Shown here piece by piece: positions 35,098 to 45,131 of a stretch of 64,000 bases of DNA. This DNA comes from Oscillospiraceae bacterium. GTDB lineage: Bacteria; Bacillota; Clostridia; Oscillospirales; Ruminococcaceae. The position numbers were made by a program, and so were the translations under genes. The first letter of the stretch is position 1; every line of letters begins with the position of its first letter. Where the stretch lies: the NCBI GenBank assembly GCA_017399765.1, contig JAFQBH010000008.1, forward strand, positions 1 through 64,000, written 5' to 3'. The notes under the pieces are model-generated. The model saw only the letters and a program-made list of their open reading frames with translations. It was not told where the DNA came from and did no database searches.

Positions 35098-35844
35098 ATG
35101 TCAAATTATCCTACTCCCCATATTAACGCAACACCTTCCGATTTTGCAAAAACCGTTCTCATGCCGGGAGATCCTCTTCGCGCAAAATTTGTTGCGGAAA
35201 CTTATCTTGAAAACGCAAAACTTGTTAACAATGTCCGCGGAGTACAGGGCTATACAGGTACATATAAAGGTGTTCCGGTTTCTGTAATGGCAAGCGGAAT
35301 GGGAATGCCCTCCATGGGACTTTACAGCTATGAACTTTTCAATTTCTTTGATGTTGATAATATTATCAGAATCGGTTCCGCCGGAGCAATCGTTCCTTAT
35401 GTAAACATGAGAAGCGTTGTTATTGCCCAGGGTGCCTGCCACGATTCCAATTACGCAAACAACTTCGGACTTCCGGGCGCATTTGCTCCGATTTCCGATT
35501 TTGGCCTTCTTTCTGCCTGCGTTGAAACCGCAAAGGAAAAAGGTATTGATTATAACGTAGGTAATATTGTTTCTTCTGATATTTTCTATAATGACGACCT
35601 CAATGAAAAATGTGTCGGAATGCCGGTTTTTGAACGTTGGGCAAAAATGGGCGTCCTTGCCTGCGAAATGGAATCTGCGGCTCTCTTTATGAATGCTGCA
35701 AGAGCAGGAAAACATGCTCTTTCCGTTTGCACAATTTCCGACAGCCTTGTAACCGGAGAAAATATTTCTTCCGAAGAACGTCAGACTTCTTTCCATGATA
35801 TGATAACCCTTGTTCTTGATACTGTTGTAAAAATCAGCAAATAA
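35098..35844 (+). CDS. deoD: Purine-nucleoside phosphorylase (DeoD type)
   Basis: Splits purine nucleosides with phosphate to base and (deoxy)ribose-1-phosphate. 248 residues, family length. MPGDPLRAKFVAE, SGMGMPSMGLYSYEL, IRIGSAGAI, EMESAALF and TISDS are all present. ATG behind AAGGAGG, 13 bases after tdk. Confidence 0.95.
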   Translation: MSNYPTPHINATPSDFAKTVLMPGDPLRAKFVAETYLENAKLVNNVRGVQGYTGTYKGVPVSVMASGMGMPSMGLYSYELFNFFDVDNIIRIGSAGAIVPYVNMRSVVIAQGACHDSNYANNFGLPGAFAPISDFGLLSACVETAKEKGIDYNVGNIVSSDIFYNDDLNEKCVGMPVFERWAKMGVLACEMESAALFMNAARAGKHALSVCTISDSLVTGENISSEERQTSFHDMITLVLDTVVKISK

Positions 35845-35876
35845 AACACAAATTAAAAAATAGGGGATAGCTTAAA

Positions 35877-36491
35877 ATGTTTGTTATAGGAATTGCCGGA
35901 GGAACCGGAAGCGGTAAAACCACTTTTACTGAAACTATTGTTGAAAAATTCAGCGAGTATGTTACGGTTATTCATCATGATAACTACTATAAAGTTCAGG
36001 ATCATCTTTCTTATGAAGAAAGATGCAAAACAAATTATGATCATCCGGATTCTTTCGACACCGCTCTTATGATAGAACATATAAAAAAGCTTCGCGGCGG
36101 AGAGTCTGTTGAAGAACCGGTTTATGATTATACCGTTCATAACCGTGACAAAAGCAAAACAATTACGCTTAATCCAACTGATATTCTTATCATTGACGGA
36201 ATACTTATTCTTGAAAACAAAGAACTTTGTGACCTTATGGATATGAAGATTTTTGTAGATACAGATGCGGATATCCGTCTTGGAAGAAGAATTCTTCGTG
36301 ATATGAACGAAAGGGGAAGAAGCCTTGAATCGGTTCTTACCCAGTATCAGACAACTGTTAAACCCATGCACGAAAAATTTGTTGAACCCAGCAAGAAAAA
36401 CGCCGATATAGTTATTCTTGAGGGCGGAAAAAACAAAGCTGCGATAGATCTTTTCTGTGGATATATAAGAGAATATATCGGAAAACACTGA
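35877..36491 (+). CDS. udk: Uridine kinase
   Basis: Phosphorylates uridine/cytidine. 204 residues with P-loop GIAGGTGSGKTT, HHDNYYK, FDHP-type YDHPDSFDT, YDYTVHNR and IIDGILIL. Third gene of the salvage cluster; the terminator follows directly. Confidence 0.95.
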   Translation: MFVIGIAGGTGSGKTTFTETIVEKFSEYVTVIHHDNYYKVQDHLSYEERCKTNYDHPDSFDTALMIEHIKKLRGGESVEEPVYDYTVHNRDKSKTITLNPTDILIIDGILILENKELCDLMDMKIFVDTDADIRLGRRILRDMNERGRSLESVLTQYQTTVKPMHEKFVEPSKKNADIVILEGGKNKAAIDLFCGYIREYIGKH

Positions 36492-36500
36492 TAATTGTTG

Positions 36501-36530
36501 AAAAAACGCACTGAAAAGTGCGTTTTTTTA
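36501..36530 (+). terminator. Terminator after udk
   Basis: AACGCACT / AGTGCGTT stem with GAAA loop, followed by T7. Confidence 0.92.
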
Positions 36531-36571
36531 TTGAAGAAGCATGAAAATTTGATGTTAAATAATAAATCGAC

Positions 36572-36600
36572 TTGAACTTATTTTTAGAATGTGTTATATT
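36572..36600 (+). promoter_or_regulatory. Promoter of the BMP-family binding protein
   Basis: TTGAAC (36572-36577), 17-base spacer, TATATT (36595-36600). Confidence 0.7.
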
Positions 36601-36643
36601 AAAGGTACTGTGAAAAAATATTACACAGGGGAGGAAAATTAAA

Positions 36644-37813
36644 ATGAAAAAAATTCTTGCACTTCTTCTCGCTCTTGTTATGATGCTCTCTCTTGCAGCA
36701 TGCGGAACTGAGCCCGAAGAACCCGAAGAACCCAACGCACCTGTAGAAGGCGGCGAAGAAACCGAAGAACCCGAAGAACCCGCTGGCGAAGAAGTTGCTG
36801 TTGCAATGATCACCGACTACGGCGATATCACTGACCAGTCCTTCAACCAGACCACTTATGAAGCTTGCAAAGAATTTGCAGAAGCTGAAGGTCTTGCATT
36901 CGAGTACTTCAAACCCGCAACCGACTCTGACGATGACCGTATCGCACAGATCGAAAACGCAATCGACAGCGGTTACAACGTAATCGTAATGCCCGGTTTT
37001 GCATTTGCAAACGCAATCATCGCAACTGCAGATGAATATCCTGAAGTAAAATTCGTAGCACTCGACGTTTCTGAATTCGACCTCACCGGCAACGGCTGGA
37101 CCATTCCCGAAAACGTATATTCTGCAGTATACCAGGAAGAAATTTCCGGTTATTTCGCAGGTTATGCAGCAGTTAAACTCGGTTACACCAAACTCGGTTA
37201 CTGCGGCGGTATGGCTGTTCCTGCAGTTCTCAGATTCGGATATGGCTTCCTTCAGGGCGCAGACGCAGCAGCAGTTGAAACCGGTGCTGACGTAAGCGTT
37301 GTATGGGGCTATGCAAACCAGTTCTACGGCGATGCTGACATCACTGCAGTTATGGATACCTGGTACGGTGAAGGCACCGAACTCGTATTCGCATGCGGCG
37401 GCGGCGTTTACACTTCTGTTGCTGAAGCAGCAGCAAAAGTTGGCGGCAAAGTTATCGGCGTTGACGTTGACCAGGCTCCCATCATCGATGGTCTCTATGG
37501 CGAAGGCATGACTGTAACTTCCGCAATGAAAGGTCTTGCACCTACTGTTAAAACCGTTCTCGGCAGAATCGTTGCTGGCGAATTCGTAGGCGCCACTGTT
37601 GAAAACCTCGGTCTTGTTTCCGAAGTTTCTGCAGACAACTACGTACAGCTTCCTGCTTCCACTCAGTGGGCTGAAGGCTTCACCGAAGAAGATTACAACG
37701 CTCTCGTAGCAGCAATCTACAATGGCGAAATCGTTGTTAACAACGACATCACCATCACTGCTGCTGACAACTGCACCGTTGTTACTGTTAACGATCTCGG
37801 CAACCTCAAATAA
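36644..37813 (+). CDS. BMP-family nucleoside-binding lipoprotein
   Basis: 389 residues, lipoprotein signal (SLAAC, Cys20), then an unusual acidic linker of Glu/Pro repeats (about 22-48) and a Med/BmpA-type binding fold: DITDQSFNQTTYEACK, IVMPGFAFANAI and GVDVDQAP. Family members bind purine nucleosides. Codon use is that of a highly expressed gene. The transporter genes follow behind a terminator and second promoter; the salvage enzymes lie just upstream, which supports nucleoside uptake. Confidence 0.9.
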   Translation: MKKILALLLALVMMLSLAACGTEPEEPEEPNAPVEGGEETEEPEEPAGEEVAVAMITDYGDITDQSFNQTTYEACKEFAEAEGLAFEYFKPATDSDDDRIAQIENAIDSGYNVIVMPGFAFANAIIATADEYPEVKFVALDVSEFDLTGNGWTIPENVYSAVYQEEISGYFAGYAAVKLGYTKLGYCGGMAVPAVLRFGYGFLQGADAAAVETGADVSVVWGYANQFYGDADITAVMDTWYGEGTELVFACGGGVYTSVAEAAAKVGGKVIGVDVDQAPIIDGLYGEGMTVTSAMKGLAPTVKTVLGRIVAGEFVGATVENLGLVSEVSADNYVQLPASTQWAEGFTEEDYNALVAAIYNGEIVVNNDITITAADNCTVVTVNDLGNLK

Positions 37814-37831
37814 TTTTTATCACAGTATTAA

Positions 37832-37866
37832 AAAAAGGACAGGCTTCGTGCCTGTCCTTTTTCTTT
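37832..37866 (+). terminator. Terminator behind the BMP-family gene
   Basis: AAGGACAGGC / GCCTGTCCTT stem, 5-base loop, T-rich tail. Keeps binding protein in excess over the transporter. Confidence 0.88.
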
Positions 37867-37887
37867 TTAGTTATAAATAAATTTTGC

Positions 37888-37916
37888 TTGTATTTAATCG
37901 AATTATGTAGTATTAT
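37888..37916 (+). promoter_or_regulatory. Promoter of the nucleoside transporter genes
   Basis: TTGTAT (37888-37893), 17-base spacer, TATTAT (37911-37916). Confidence 0.55.
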
Positions 37917-37954
37917 GATTATAACTATAAGTCAAAATAGGAGGGACGGTAGAG

Positions 37955-39493
37955 TTGGAGAATCAATATGCAATAGAGATGCTTCATATTACCAAAAAAT
38001 TCCCCGGAATCATCGCCAACGATGACGTAACTATCCAGCTTAAAAAAGGCGAGATACACGCTCTTCTTGGCGAAAACGGTGCCGGTAAATCCACTTTGAT
38101 GAGCGTTCTTTTCGGCCTTTATCAGGCAGAAGAGGGTATTATCAAAAAAGACGGTAAAGAAGTACATATCAAAAACCCCAACGATGCAAATGATCTTGGT
38201 ATCGGAATGGTACATCAGCATTTCAAACTTGTTGAATGTTTCACTGTTCTTGATAACATTATCATGGGCGTTGAACCTAACAAATTCGGCTTCCTTCAGA
38301 AAAAAGAAGCCAGAGAGAAAGTTGTTGAACTTTCCGAAAAATACGGTCTTCATATAGACCCTGATGCTTACATTGAGGATATTACCGTTGGTATGCAGCA
38401 GCGTACCGAAATCCTTAAAATGCTCTACCGCGAAAATGAAATTCTTATTTTCGACGAACCCACCGCGGTTCTTACCCCCCAGGAAATTGATGAACTTATG
38501 CAGATTATGAAGAACCTTGCGGCGGAAGGAAAATCCATCCTCTTCATTTCTCATAAACTCAACGAGATCAAAGCTGTTGCAGACCGTTGCAGCGTTCTCA
38601 GAAAAGGTAAATATATCGGTACTGTTGATACCAAGGACGCAACTATTGAGGAACTTTCCGCAATGATGGTAGGCCACAACGTAAACCTTCACGTTCAGAA
38701 AGAAGAGAGCGTTCCCGGTGATGTTGTTCTAGATATCGAAAACATGACCGTTGCTTCCAAAATGCATAAAAATAACGCAGTTAAAAATGTATCCCTTAAG
38801 GTACATCGCGGCGAAGTTGTTTGTATCGCAGGTATCGACGGAAACGGTCAGACCGAATTTGTTTATGGTCTTACCGGTCTTGAACCTCTTGTTAACGGAA
38901 AAATCACCCTTTGCGGCGAAAATATCACAAAAGCTCCCATCCGCAAAAGACTTCTTTCCGGCATGAGCCATATTCCGGAAGACAGACATAAACACGGTCT
39001 TGTTCTTGACTATCCGCTTGATTACAACTGTGTTCTCCAGCGTTATTTTGAACCTGAATTTACCGATAAATTTGGTTTCCTCAAAAAAGGCAATATCAGA
39101 AAATATGCTGAAAAACTTATCGAACAGTATGATGTTCGTTCCGGTCAGGGTGCGATAACCATTGCAAGAAGCATGTCCGGCGGTAACCAGCAGAAAGCAA
39201 TTGTTGCCCGTGAGATTGATAAAAACCCCGAACTTCTTATCGCTGTTCAGCCCACCCGTGGACTTGACGTAGGTGCAATTGAATATATCCATAAACAAAT
39301 TATTGCACAGCGCGATTCAGGAAAAGGCGTTCTTCTTGTTTCCCTTGAACTTGATGAGGTTATGGACGTTTCCGACCGTATCCTTGTTATGTATGAAGGC
39401 GAAATCGTCGGCGAACTTAATCCCAAAACCACAACCGAAGATGAACTTGGTCTTTATATGGCCGGTGCAAAGAGAGATGAGGTGAAAGCATGA
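37955..39493 (+). CDS. Nucleoside ABC importer, double ATP-binding subunit (NupO/YufO-like)
   Basis: 512 residues with two ABC domains. The first has Walker A GENGAGKST, Q-loop HQHFKLVE, Walker B ILIFDEPTAVLT; the second has a degenerate Walker A (IAGIDGNGQTE), signature MSGGNQQK and LIAVQPTRGLDVGA. This is the sugar/nucleoside type. TTG start at 37955 behind AGGAGGG. Overlaps the first permease as ATGA. Confidence 0.92.
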   Translation: MENQYAIEMLHITKKFPGIIANDDVTIQLKKGEIHALLGENGAGKSTLMSVLFGLYQAEEGIIKKDGKEVHIKNPNDANDLGIGMVHQHFKLVECFTVLDNIIMGVEPNKFGFLQKKEAREKVVELSEKYGLHIDPDAYIEDITVGMQQRTEILKMLYRENEILIFDEPTAVLTPQEIDELMQIMKNLAAEGKSILFISHKLNEIKAVADRCSVLRKGKYIGTVDTKDATIEELSAMMVGHNVNLHVQKEESVPGDVVLDIENMTVASKMHKNNAVKNVSLKVHRGEVVCIAGIDGNGQTEFVYGLTGLEPLVNGKITLCGENITKAPIRKRLLSGMSHIPEDRHKHGLVLDYPLDYNCVLQRYFEPEFTDKFGFLKKGNIRKYAEKLIEQYDVRSGQGAITIARSMSGGNQQKAIVAREIDKNPELLIAVQPTRGLDVGAIEYIHKQIIAQRDSGKGVLLVSLELDEVMDVSDRILVMYEGEIVGELNPKTTTEDELGLYMAGAKRDEVKA

Positions 39494-40635
39494 TCAAGAA
39501 AATTTTAAGAAATGAGGCTTTCCAGTCTCTGTTTGCTTCTCTTATCTGCATTATTCTTGGTGTTTTGGTCGGTTATGTTGTTCTTCTTTTCATCAACCCC
39601 ACCGGCGCAGGTGAAGCAATTTCCGAAGTTCTCAAAAACTTCTTCCATTATTCCAAAACTAACCTTCAGCTTAAAAACTTCGGTAACACCCTTGTAAAAA
39701 CAGCTCCGCTTATTATGTGCTCTCTTTCTATTCTTTTTGCATATAAAGTCGGTCTTTTCAACATCGGTGCTCCCGGTCAGTATTGCGTCGGTATCTGCGT
39801 AAGCCTTTACTGCGCACTTTCTCTCGGACTCGGTTGGGTTCCCTGCATGATCATTGCGGCAGTTTGCGGTGCTCTTTACGGCGCAGTTGTAGGTCTTCTT
39901 AAAGCTTACTGCAACGTTAACGAAGTTATTTCCGGTATTATGCTTAACTGGATTGCTCTTTACAGCACCAATATGATTCTTACTCCTGTAAAAGAGGTAA
40001 CCAGCCCCTATACTTTCCATCTTGACGTTGAAGCTCCGCAGGCAATTCTTCCCACTCTCGGACTTGAAAAATTCTTTGCAGGAAACGAAAGGGTTACCAT
40101 TGCTCTTCCGCTTTCCATTATTGCCGCGGTTGTTATTCTTATCATTCTCGATAAAACCAAATTCGGTTATGAACTCAAGGCAACCGGTTTTAACAAAAAC
40201 GCCGCAAAATATTGCGGTATGGCAGAGAAGAGAAACATCATCGTAACTCTTATGATTTCCGGCGGAATTGCCGCTCTCGGCGCTTCCTTCCTTTATCTTA
40301 CCGACTTCGAGCAGTGGTCCTGCACATCTTCCGCAGTTCCCGCAATGGGCTTTAACGGAATTGCAGCTGCATTCCTCGGCGGTCTTAACCCCATCGGCGC
40401 AATTTTCTCTTCCTATTTCATTCAGCACATTACCAACGGCGGTGCATTTGTTGATAAAACCATGTATTGCTCCCAGATTTCCGACCTTATTTCCGCAATC
40501 ATCATTTATCTTTGCGGCTTCGTATTCTTCATCAAATATGCAATGAACTATCTTATTGACAAAACCGAAGAAAAACAGGCCATTAAAGCAAAAGCTGCTG
40601 CGGAAGCAAATACTCAGGAAGGAGGCGATAAATAA
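39490..40635 (+). CDS. Nucleoside ABC importer permease 1 (NupP/YufP-like)
   Basis: 381 residues, about nine to ten membrane helices, BPL_transp_2-type permease with FNIGAPGQYCVG, NEVISGIMLNWIAL and GFNGIAAAFLGGLNPIGA. Coupled to both neighbours by stop/start overlaps. Confidence 0.9.
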   Translation: MIKKILRNEAFQSLFASLICIILGVLVGYVVLLFINPTGAGEAISEVLKNFFHYSKTNLQLKNFGNTLVKTAPLIMCSLSILFAYKVGLFNIGAPGQYCVGICVSLYCALSLGLGWVPCMIIAAVCGALYGAVVGLLKAYCNVNEVISGIMLNWIALYSTNMILTPVKEVTSPYTFHLDVEAPQAILPTLGLEKFFAGNERVTIALPLSIIAAVVILIILDKTKFGYELKATGFNKNAAKYCGMAEKRNIIVTLMISGGIAALGASFLYLTDFEQWSCTSSAVPAMGFNGIAAAFLGGLNPIGAIFSSYFIQHITNGGAFVDKTMYCSQISDLISAIIIYLCGFVFFIKYAMNYLIDKTEEKQAIKAKAAAEANTQEGGDK

Positions 40636-41576
40636 TGTTATTACTTATTCAGTACACATTGATTTTTGCCTCGGTTCTTCTTCTTGTTGCTCTCGGCGGA
40701 TGCTTTGCTGAACATTCCGGCGTTATCAACCTCGGTCTTGAGGGTATCATGGTAATCGGTGCACTCGGCGGCGCTCTTATGATGAGATACGCTCCGGACA
40801 GCATGGGCGCTTTCGGACTTATAATCTGTGTTCTTCTTGCCGCAATTGCTTTTGGTGTCGCCTATTCTTCGCTGCTTGGCGTAGCCTGCATCAACTTCAA
40901 AGCTAACCAGACTATCGTCGGTACTGCAATGAATATGCTCGGTACTGCGGCGGCAACCGTTATCGTAAAAGCTATCAATACCGCAACCAACCCCAACGAC
41001 GTTTCTTCCACCATTCAGTATGTTGATGAGAAAAAACAGTTTATCGTAAATATTGGCGATTTCGAATTCAACTGGTTCATGGCTGTCGCGGTTATCGGAC
41101 TTGTTGTTGCTTATATCACTCTTTATAAGACCAAATTCGGTCTTCGCCTTATGGCTTGCGGTGAACATCCCCAGGCAGCAGACAGCGTTGGTATCAACGT
41201 TTATAAAATGCGCTGGGCAGGCGTTCTTATTTCCGGTGTATTCGGCGGTCTTGGCGGTATCTGCTATATTCTTTCCGGTGTTTCCGAATGGAAATTTGAA
41301 AACGGTGTAGCAGGCTTCGGTTTCCTTGCTCTCGCGGTTATGATCTTCGGTCAGTGGAAACCTACCAGAATCGCTATGGCAGCGGTTATCTTCGGTTTCT
41401 TCCGTGCACTTTCCAACGTTTACTTCGGATTTGAATTTCTTGTCAGCCTCAATATTCCGGGCTCCATTTACAATATGCTGCCCTATATCATCTGCCTTAT
41501 TGTTCTTGCATTTACTTCCAAAAAATCCAGAGCACCTAAAGCAGAAGGTATTCCTTACGACAAAGGACAGAGATAA
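40635..41576 (+). CDS. Nucleoside ABC importer permease 2 (NupQ/YufQ-like)
   Basis: 313 residues, multispanning; INLGLEGIMVIGALGG, ANQTIVGTAMNMLG and GLRLMACGEHPQAADSVGI are typical. One-base overlap with permease 1 (TAATG). Last gene before a strong terminator. Confidence 0.9.
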   Translation: MLLLIQYTLIFASVLLLVALGGCFAEHSGVINLGLEGIMVIGALGGALMMRYAPDSMGAFGLIICVLLAAIAFGVAYSSLLGVACINFKANQTIVGTAMNMLGTAAATVIVKAINTATNPNDVSSTIQYVDEKKQFIVNIGDFEFNWFMAVAVIGLVVAYITLYKTKFGLRLMACGEHPQAADSVGINVYKMRWAGVLISGVFGGLGGICYILSGVSEWKFENGVAGFGFLALAVMIFGQWKPTRIAMAAVIFGFFRALSNVYFGFEFLVSLNIPGSIYNMLPYIICLIVLAFTSKKSRAPKAEGIPYDKGQR

Positions 41577-41589
41577 TATTTCATTTATC

Positions 41590-41629
41590 AAAACAGCCGT
41601 AAAGTTTAAAAACTTTACGGCTGTTTTTT
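41590..41629. terminator. Bidirectional terminator
   Basis: CAGCCGTAAAGTTT / AAACTTTACGGCTG stem with a very short loop, A4 and T6 on the flanks; between convergent transporter and cotJ operons. Confidence 0.95.
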
Positions 41630-41635
41630 GTTTGA

Positions 41636-42238
41636 TTACTTTTTGGGGATAAAAGCCGGGTTGAATGCGTAATAGTTTTTGCTGTTGAGTCCGTCAAGAA
41701 CATGTTCAAGACTTTCGCCAAAGCGCTGATAATGAACAATTTCCCGTTCACGGAGGAATTTAATTACGTCGCGGACGTCCGGGTCATCACAAAGGTTGAG
41801 AATGTTGTCATAAGTTTTTCTTGCCTTTTGTTCTGCGCCCATATCTTCGTGAAGGTCTGCAATGGGATCACCGGTGGACTGAATTGTTGCCGCGGTCCAG
41901 GGTACTCCGTTTGCATCGACCGGATATATTCCGACGGTGTGGTCAACAAAATAAGGCGCGAAGCCGCTTTTTTCAATTTCCGACATCGAAAGATTTCTTG
42001 TAAGCTGGTGGACAATGCTTGCGATCATTTCCATGTGGGCAAGTTCTTCGGTGCCGATATCAGTAAGGGTCGCCTTGACTTTGTCATTCGGCATTGCGTA
42101 ACGCTGATTCAGATAACGCATGGAAGCTCCGAGTTCGCCGTCTGGTCCGCCAAGCTGGGTTATAATGATTTTTGCCATTGCCGGATCGCATTTTGATATT
42201 TTTACAGGATGCTGAAGTTTCTTTTCATAAATCCACAT
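41636..42238 (-). CDS. cotJC: Spore coat protein CotJC (manganese-catalase fold)
   Basis: 200 residues. Ferritin-like di-metal helices are visible: LGGPDGELGASMRYLNQRY, GTEELAHMEMI and AEQKARKTYDNIL...EREIVHYQRF, as in manganese catalases. In Bacillus it is part of the spore coat, made in the mother cell. Last gene of cotJABC. Confidence 0.95.
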   Translation of the reverse strand: MWIYEKKLQHPVKISKCDPAMAKIIITQLGGPDGELGASMRYLNQRYAMPNDKVKATLTDIGTEELAHMEMIASIVHQLTRNLSMSEIEKSGFAPYFVDHTVGIYPVDANGVPWTAATIQSTGDPIADLHEDMGAEQKARKTYDNILNLCDDPDVRDVIKFLREREIVHYQRFGESLEHVLDGLNSKNYYAFNPAFIPKK

Positions 42239-42241
42239 ATA

Positions 42242-42496
42242 TCATACCTCCTCATATTCCCAGGGCCAGGGACCTTCGATCCATTGCCATGTGTTCTGAC
42301 CGGTGTAATCTTCGTGACGGAGCATTCCGAATTTTTCCGTATATTCCTCCGCGGCTTTTTTTCTCATTTCAAGATGCTTTTTATAAAAAGCAAGCGCTTC
42401 GGCACAATTCGGGTGTGTATCAAGAAACAAAGATGTTTCCGCAAGAATAAAATCACAGGTTGCAATTCTTGAAAGAAGAGTTTTTTGTTCGTTCAT
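42242..42496 (-). CDS. cotJB: Spore coat protein CotJB
   Basis: 84 residues: LDTHPNCAEALAFYKKH, YGxL-type FGMLRHEDYTG and the C-terminal WQWIEGPWPWE, typical of CotJB. ATGA overlap with cotJA upstream and 3 bases before cotJC. Confidence 0.94.
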   Translation of the reverse strand: MNEQKTLLSRIATCDFILAETSLFLDTHPNCAEALAFYKKHLEMRKKAAEEYTEKFGMLRHEDYTGQNTWQWIEGPWPWEYEEV

Positions 42497-42675
42497 TCTG
42501 TTGCCTTTCTGCCGAGATAAGGCAAATCAAGAGCAGGGAAGAGCGTTCCGCGGGAAAGAGCTGTCGCGCCGTCATAAACATTGCACCAGGCCTGGGAAGG
42601 AACTTTTGCCATGGCAAGAACCCCTTCGTTGCTTCCGCAGAAGCAAGGCTGATTAATATTGCCGTTGTTTTCCAT
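42493..42675 (-). CDS. cotJA: Spore coat-associated protein CotJA
   Basis: 60 residues ending in the family core AKVPSQAWCNVYDGATALSRGTLF-PALDLPY (broken here for length). Shorter at the N-terminus than Bacillus CotJA. ATG behind AGGAGATAG. A sigma-E/K promoter is expected upstream, but none could be read with confidence. Confidence 0.9.
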   Translation of the reverse strand: MENNGNINQPCFCGSNEGVLAMAKVPSQAWCNVYDGATALSRGTLFPALDLPYLGRKATE

Positions 42676-42832
42676 AAAATCTATCTCCTGAAAAAATTGT
42701 AATACACATTTTGCTGTGCAGTATATATTATGTTAAACCGAAAAACGGCGGGACAAATTTTATAAAAACGCGTTTTTTGGAAAATAAATATCAAAAAAAC
42801 GAAATAAAAAAATATTTTTTTGAAAAATGATA

Positions 42833-42860
42833 TTGCAAATTTTAATATTATAATTATAAT
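42833..42860 (+). promoter_or_regulatory. Promoter of the YdbC-like gene
   Basis: TTGCAA (42833-42838), 16-base spacer, TATAAT (42855-42860), in a very AT-rich stretch with several overlapping TATAAT-like hexamers. Confidence 0.55.
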
Positions 42861-42911
42861 ATATAATATATAAAAGCGTAAAACTATAAAAACTTCATGG
42901 AGGAACTTGAC

Positions 42912-43154
42912 ATGCCTGAAATCACTTATAAAATCACCGAAGAATGCGGCGTAATTTCCGAAAACTCCAGAGGCTGGACCAAAGAACTCAACCTTGTAAG
43001 CTGGAATGACCGTCCTGCAAAATACGATATCCGCGAATGGGCTCCCGATCACAGCAGAATGGCAAAAGGTCTTACCTTTACCGCTGAAGAACTCGGCGAA
43101 CTCCGCAGACTTCTTGAAAACCTCGATCTTCCCACCGAAGATCTTCCGGACTGA
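42912..43154 (+). CDS. YdbC-like PC4-type single-strand nucleic-acid-binding protein
   Basis: 80 residues with GVISENSRGWTKELNLVSW and YDIREWAPDHSRMAKGLTF, the core of the bacterial PC4/YdbC family, which forms dimers that bind single-stranded DNA. ATG at 42912 behind GGAGGA. Single gene upstream of typA. Confidence 0.88.
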   Translation: MPEITYKITEECGVISENSRGWTKELNLVSWNDRPAKYDIREWAPDHSRMAKGLTFTAEELGELRRLLENLDLPTEDLPD

Positions 43155-43218
43155 TTTAAAAAATCCGGCGACAGACCAAAAGAGATTTGTCCAATAACGG
43201 GCATTTCCCACGATTGAC

Positions 43219-43242
43219 AAAACGGGGAACTGTCCGTTTTTT
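43219..43242 (+). terminator. Weak terminator after the YdbC-like gene
   Basis: AAAACGG / CCGTTTT stem with an 8-base loop running into T6. Confidence 0.5.
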
Positions 43243-43292
43243 ATGTTTATTTATTCCGGGAAACCAATCCCACAAGGAAGGAAGAAAAAATT

Positions 43293-45119
43293 TTGATTCG
43301 TGAAGATTTAAGAAACGTTGCAATTATTGCCCACGTTGACCACGGCAAAACCACTATTGTTGATGAAATGCTCAAACAGAGCGGAACTTTCCGTGATAAC
43401 CAGGTTGTTGAAGACCGCGTTATGGACTCCGGCGACCTTGAGCGCGAAAGAGGCATTACCATTCTTGCAAAAAACACTTCCGTTCATTACAACGGAGTAA
43501 AAATCAATATCATCGATACTCCCGGACACGCAGACTTCGGCGGCGAAGTTGAACGTGTTCTTAAAATGGTAGATGGTGTAATCCTTCTTGTTGATGCAGC
43601 AGAAGGCCCCATGCCCCAGACCAGATTTGTTCTTCAGAGAGCTCTTGAACTTAACCATCCCGTTATTGTTGTTGTAAACAAAGTTGATAAACCCGATGCA
43701 AGACTTGATGAAATCGGCGATGAAGTTCTTGAACTTCTTCTTGACCTCGATGCTTCCGAAGAACAGCTCGAAAGCCCCATGCTTTTCTGCTCCGGAAGAG
43801 AAGGTACAGCTTCTTTTGATCCTTATACCAGAGGAAAAGACCTTAAACCGCTTTTCGATACCATTCTTGACCATATCCCTGCACCTGAAGGTGATGCTGA
43901 AGGTCCTCTTCAGATGCTTGTTTCTTCTATCGATTATAACGAATATGTTGGCAGAATCGGTATCGGCAGAGTTGAGCGTGGATGCATTACCCCCAACAGA
44001 GATGTTGTTGTAACCGATTATCACGGTGAAAAAGCCAACTATAAAGGAAGAATCGCAACCCTTTATCAGATAGAAGGTCTTGCAAAAGAACCTTGTGAAA
44101 CTGCTTCTGTCGGCGATATCGTATGTCTCAGCGGTATTCCCGATATTTATATCGGAGATACTGTTTGCGCTCCGGACGCCGTTGAAGCACTTCCTTTTGT
44201 AAAAATAAGCGAACCCACCGTTGAAATGACTTTCTGTGTAAACGACAGTCCTTTTGCCGGAAGAGAAGGAAAGTTTGTTACAAGCCGTCAGCTCCGCGAC
44301 AGACTTTACAGAGAACTTCTTAAAGACGTATCTCTCCGCGTTTCCGATACTGATACGACCGATAAATTCTCCGTTTGCGGTAGAGGCGAGATGCATCTTT
44401 CTATTCTTATCGAAACAATGCGCCGCGAAGGCTATGAATTTGCTGTTTCGACCCCAAAGGTTCTTTATAAAACCATAAACGGAAAGCTTCATGAACCGAT
44501 CGAACTTCTTTCCATCGACGTTCCGGAAGACTGTGTCGGCAATATTATGTCCGCAATGGGCAACAGAAAAGGCGAACTTACCAAAATGGCTCCTTTCGGC
44601 AGCCGTATGCGTCTTGAATTCAGAATTCCTTCCCGCGGACTTTTCGGTTACAGAAACGAATTTATGACCGATACCAAAGGTGAAGGCATCATGAGCGCGG
44701 TTTTTGATAGTTATGAGCCTTATAAAGGCGATATTCAGCGCCGCGCAACCGGAAGCCTTATTTCTTTTGAAACCGGCGAATCCATCACCTATGGCCTTTT
44801 CAACGCCCAGGAGCGCGGTCAGCTCTTTATCGGACCCGGTGTTCCGGTTTATGAAGGAATGGTTGTCGGCGCATCTCCCAAAGCGGAAGACATTGCCGTT
44901 AACGTTTGCAAAACCAAACATCTTACCAACACCCGTGCTTCCGGTTCCGATGATGCTCTCCGCCTTGTTCCTTATAAGAGAATGAGCCTTGAAGCTTCCA
45001 TTGAATTCCTCAAGGATGACGAACTTCTTGAAGTAACTCCCAAAAATATCAGAATCCGCAAAAAGATTCTTGATAACAATATGAGAATGAAAGCGCGTTT
45101 TAAAAAGAACGTTGACTGA
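43293..45119 (+). CDS. typA: GTPase TypA/BipA
   Basis: 608-residue ribosome-associated GTPase: G1 [10 protein letters not shown]2 RGIT, G3 [11 protein letters not shown]4 NKVD, then EF-G-like domains and the BipA-specific C-terminal part. TTG start at 43293 behind AAGGAAGG. Acts in ribosome assembly and stress adaptation. Confidence 0.97.
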   Translation: MIREDLRNVAIIAHVDHGKTTIVDEMLKQSGTFRDNQVVEDRVMDSGDLERERGITILAKNTSVHYNGVKINIIDTPGHADFGGEVERVLKMVDGVILLVDAAEGPMPQTRFVLQRALELNHPVIVVVNKVDKPDARLDEIGDEVLELLLDLDASEEQLESPMLFCSGREGTASFDPYTRGKDLKPLFDTILDHIPAPEGDAEGPLQMLVSSIDYNEYVGRIGIGRVERGCITPNRDVVVTDYHGEKANYKGRIATLYQIEGLAKEPCETASVGDIVCLSGIPDIYIGDTVCAPDAVEALPFVKISEPTVEMTFCVNDSPFAGREGKFVTSRQLRDRLYRELLKDVSLRVSDTDTTDKFSVCGRGEMHLSILIETMRREGYEFAVSTPKVLYKTINGKLHEPIELLSIDVPEDCVGNIMSAMGNRKGELTKMAPFGSRMRLEFRIPSRGLFGYRNEFMTDTKGEGIMSAVFDSYEPYKGDIQRRATGSLISFETGESITYGLFNAQERGQLFIGPGVPVYEGMVVGASPKAEDIAVNVCKTKHLTNTRASGSDDALRLVPYKRMSLEASIEFLKDDELLEVTPKNIRIRKKILDNNMRMKARFKKNVD

Positions 45120-45131
45120 TTTTTAAGATTG

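Noticed and set aside
42676-42760. Sigma-E or sigma-K promoter before cotJA
   Set aside because: ATAATAT and TTACAAT-like elements are present but at wrong spacing; not convincing.
42770-42895. Very AT-rich stretch as a replication origin
   Set aside because: No DnaA boxes (TTATCCACA-like) and no dnaA, dnaN or similar genes nearby; it fits a promoter region.
43308-44921. 537-codon open frame antisense to typA
   Set aside because: Shadow of typA; the sense frame has all GTPase motifs.
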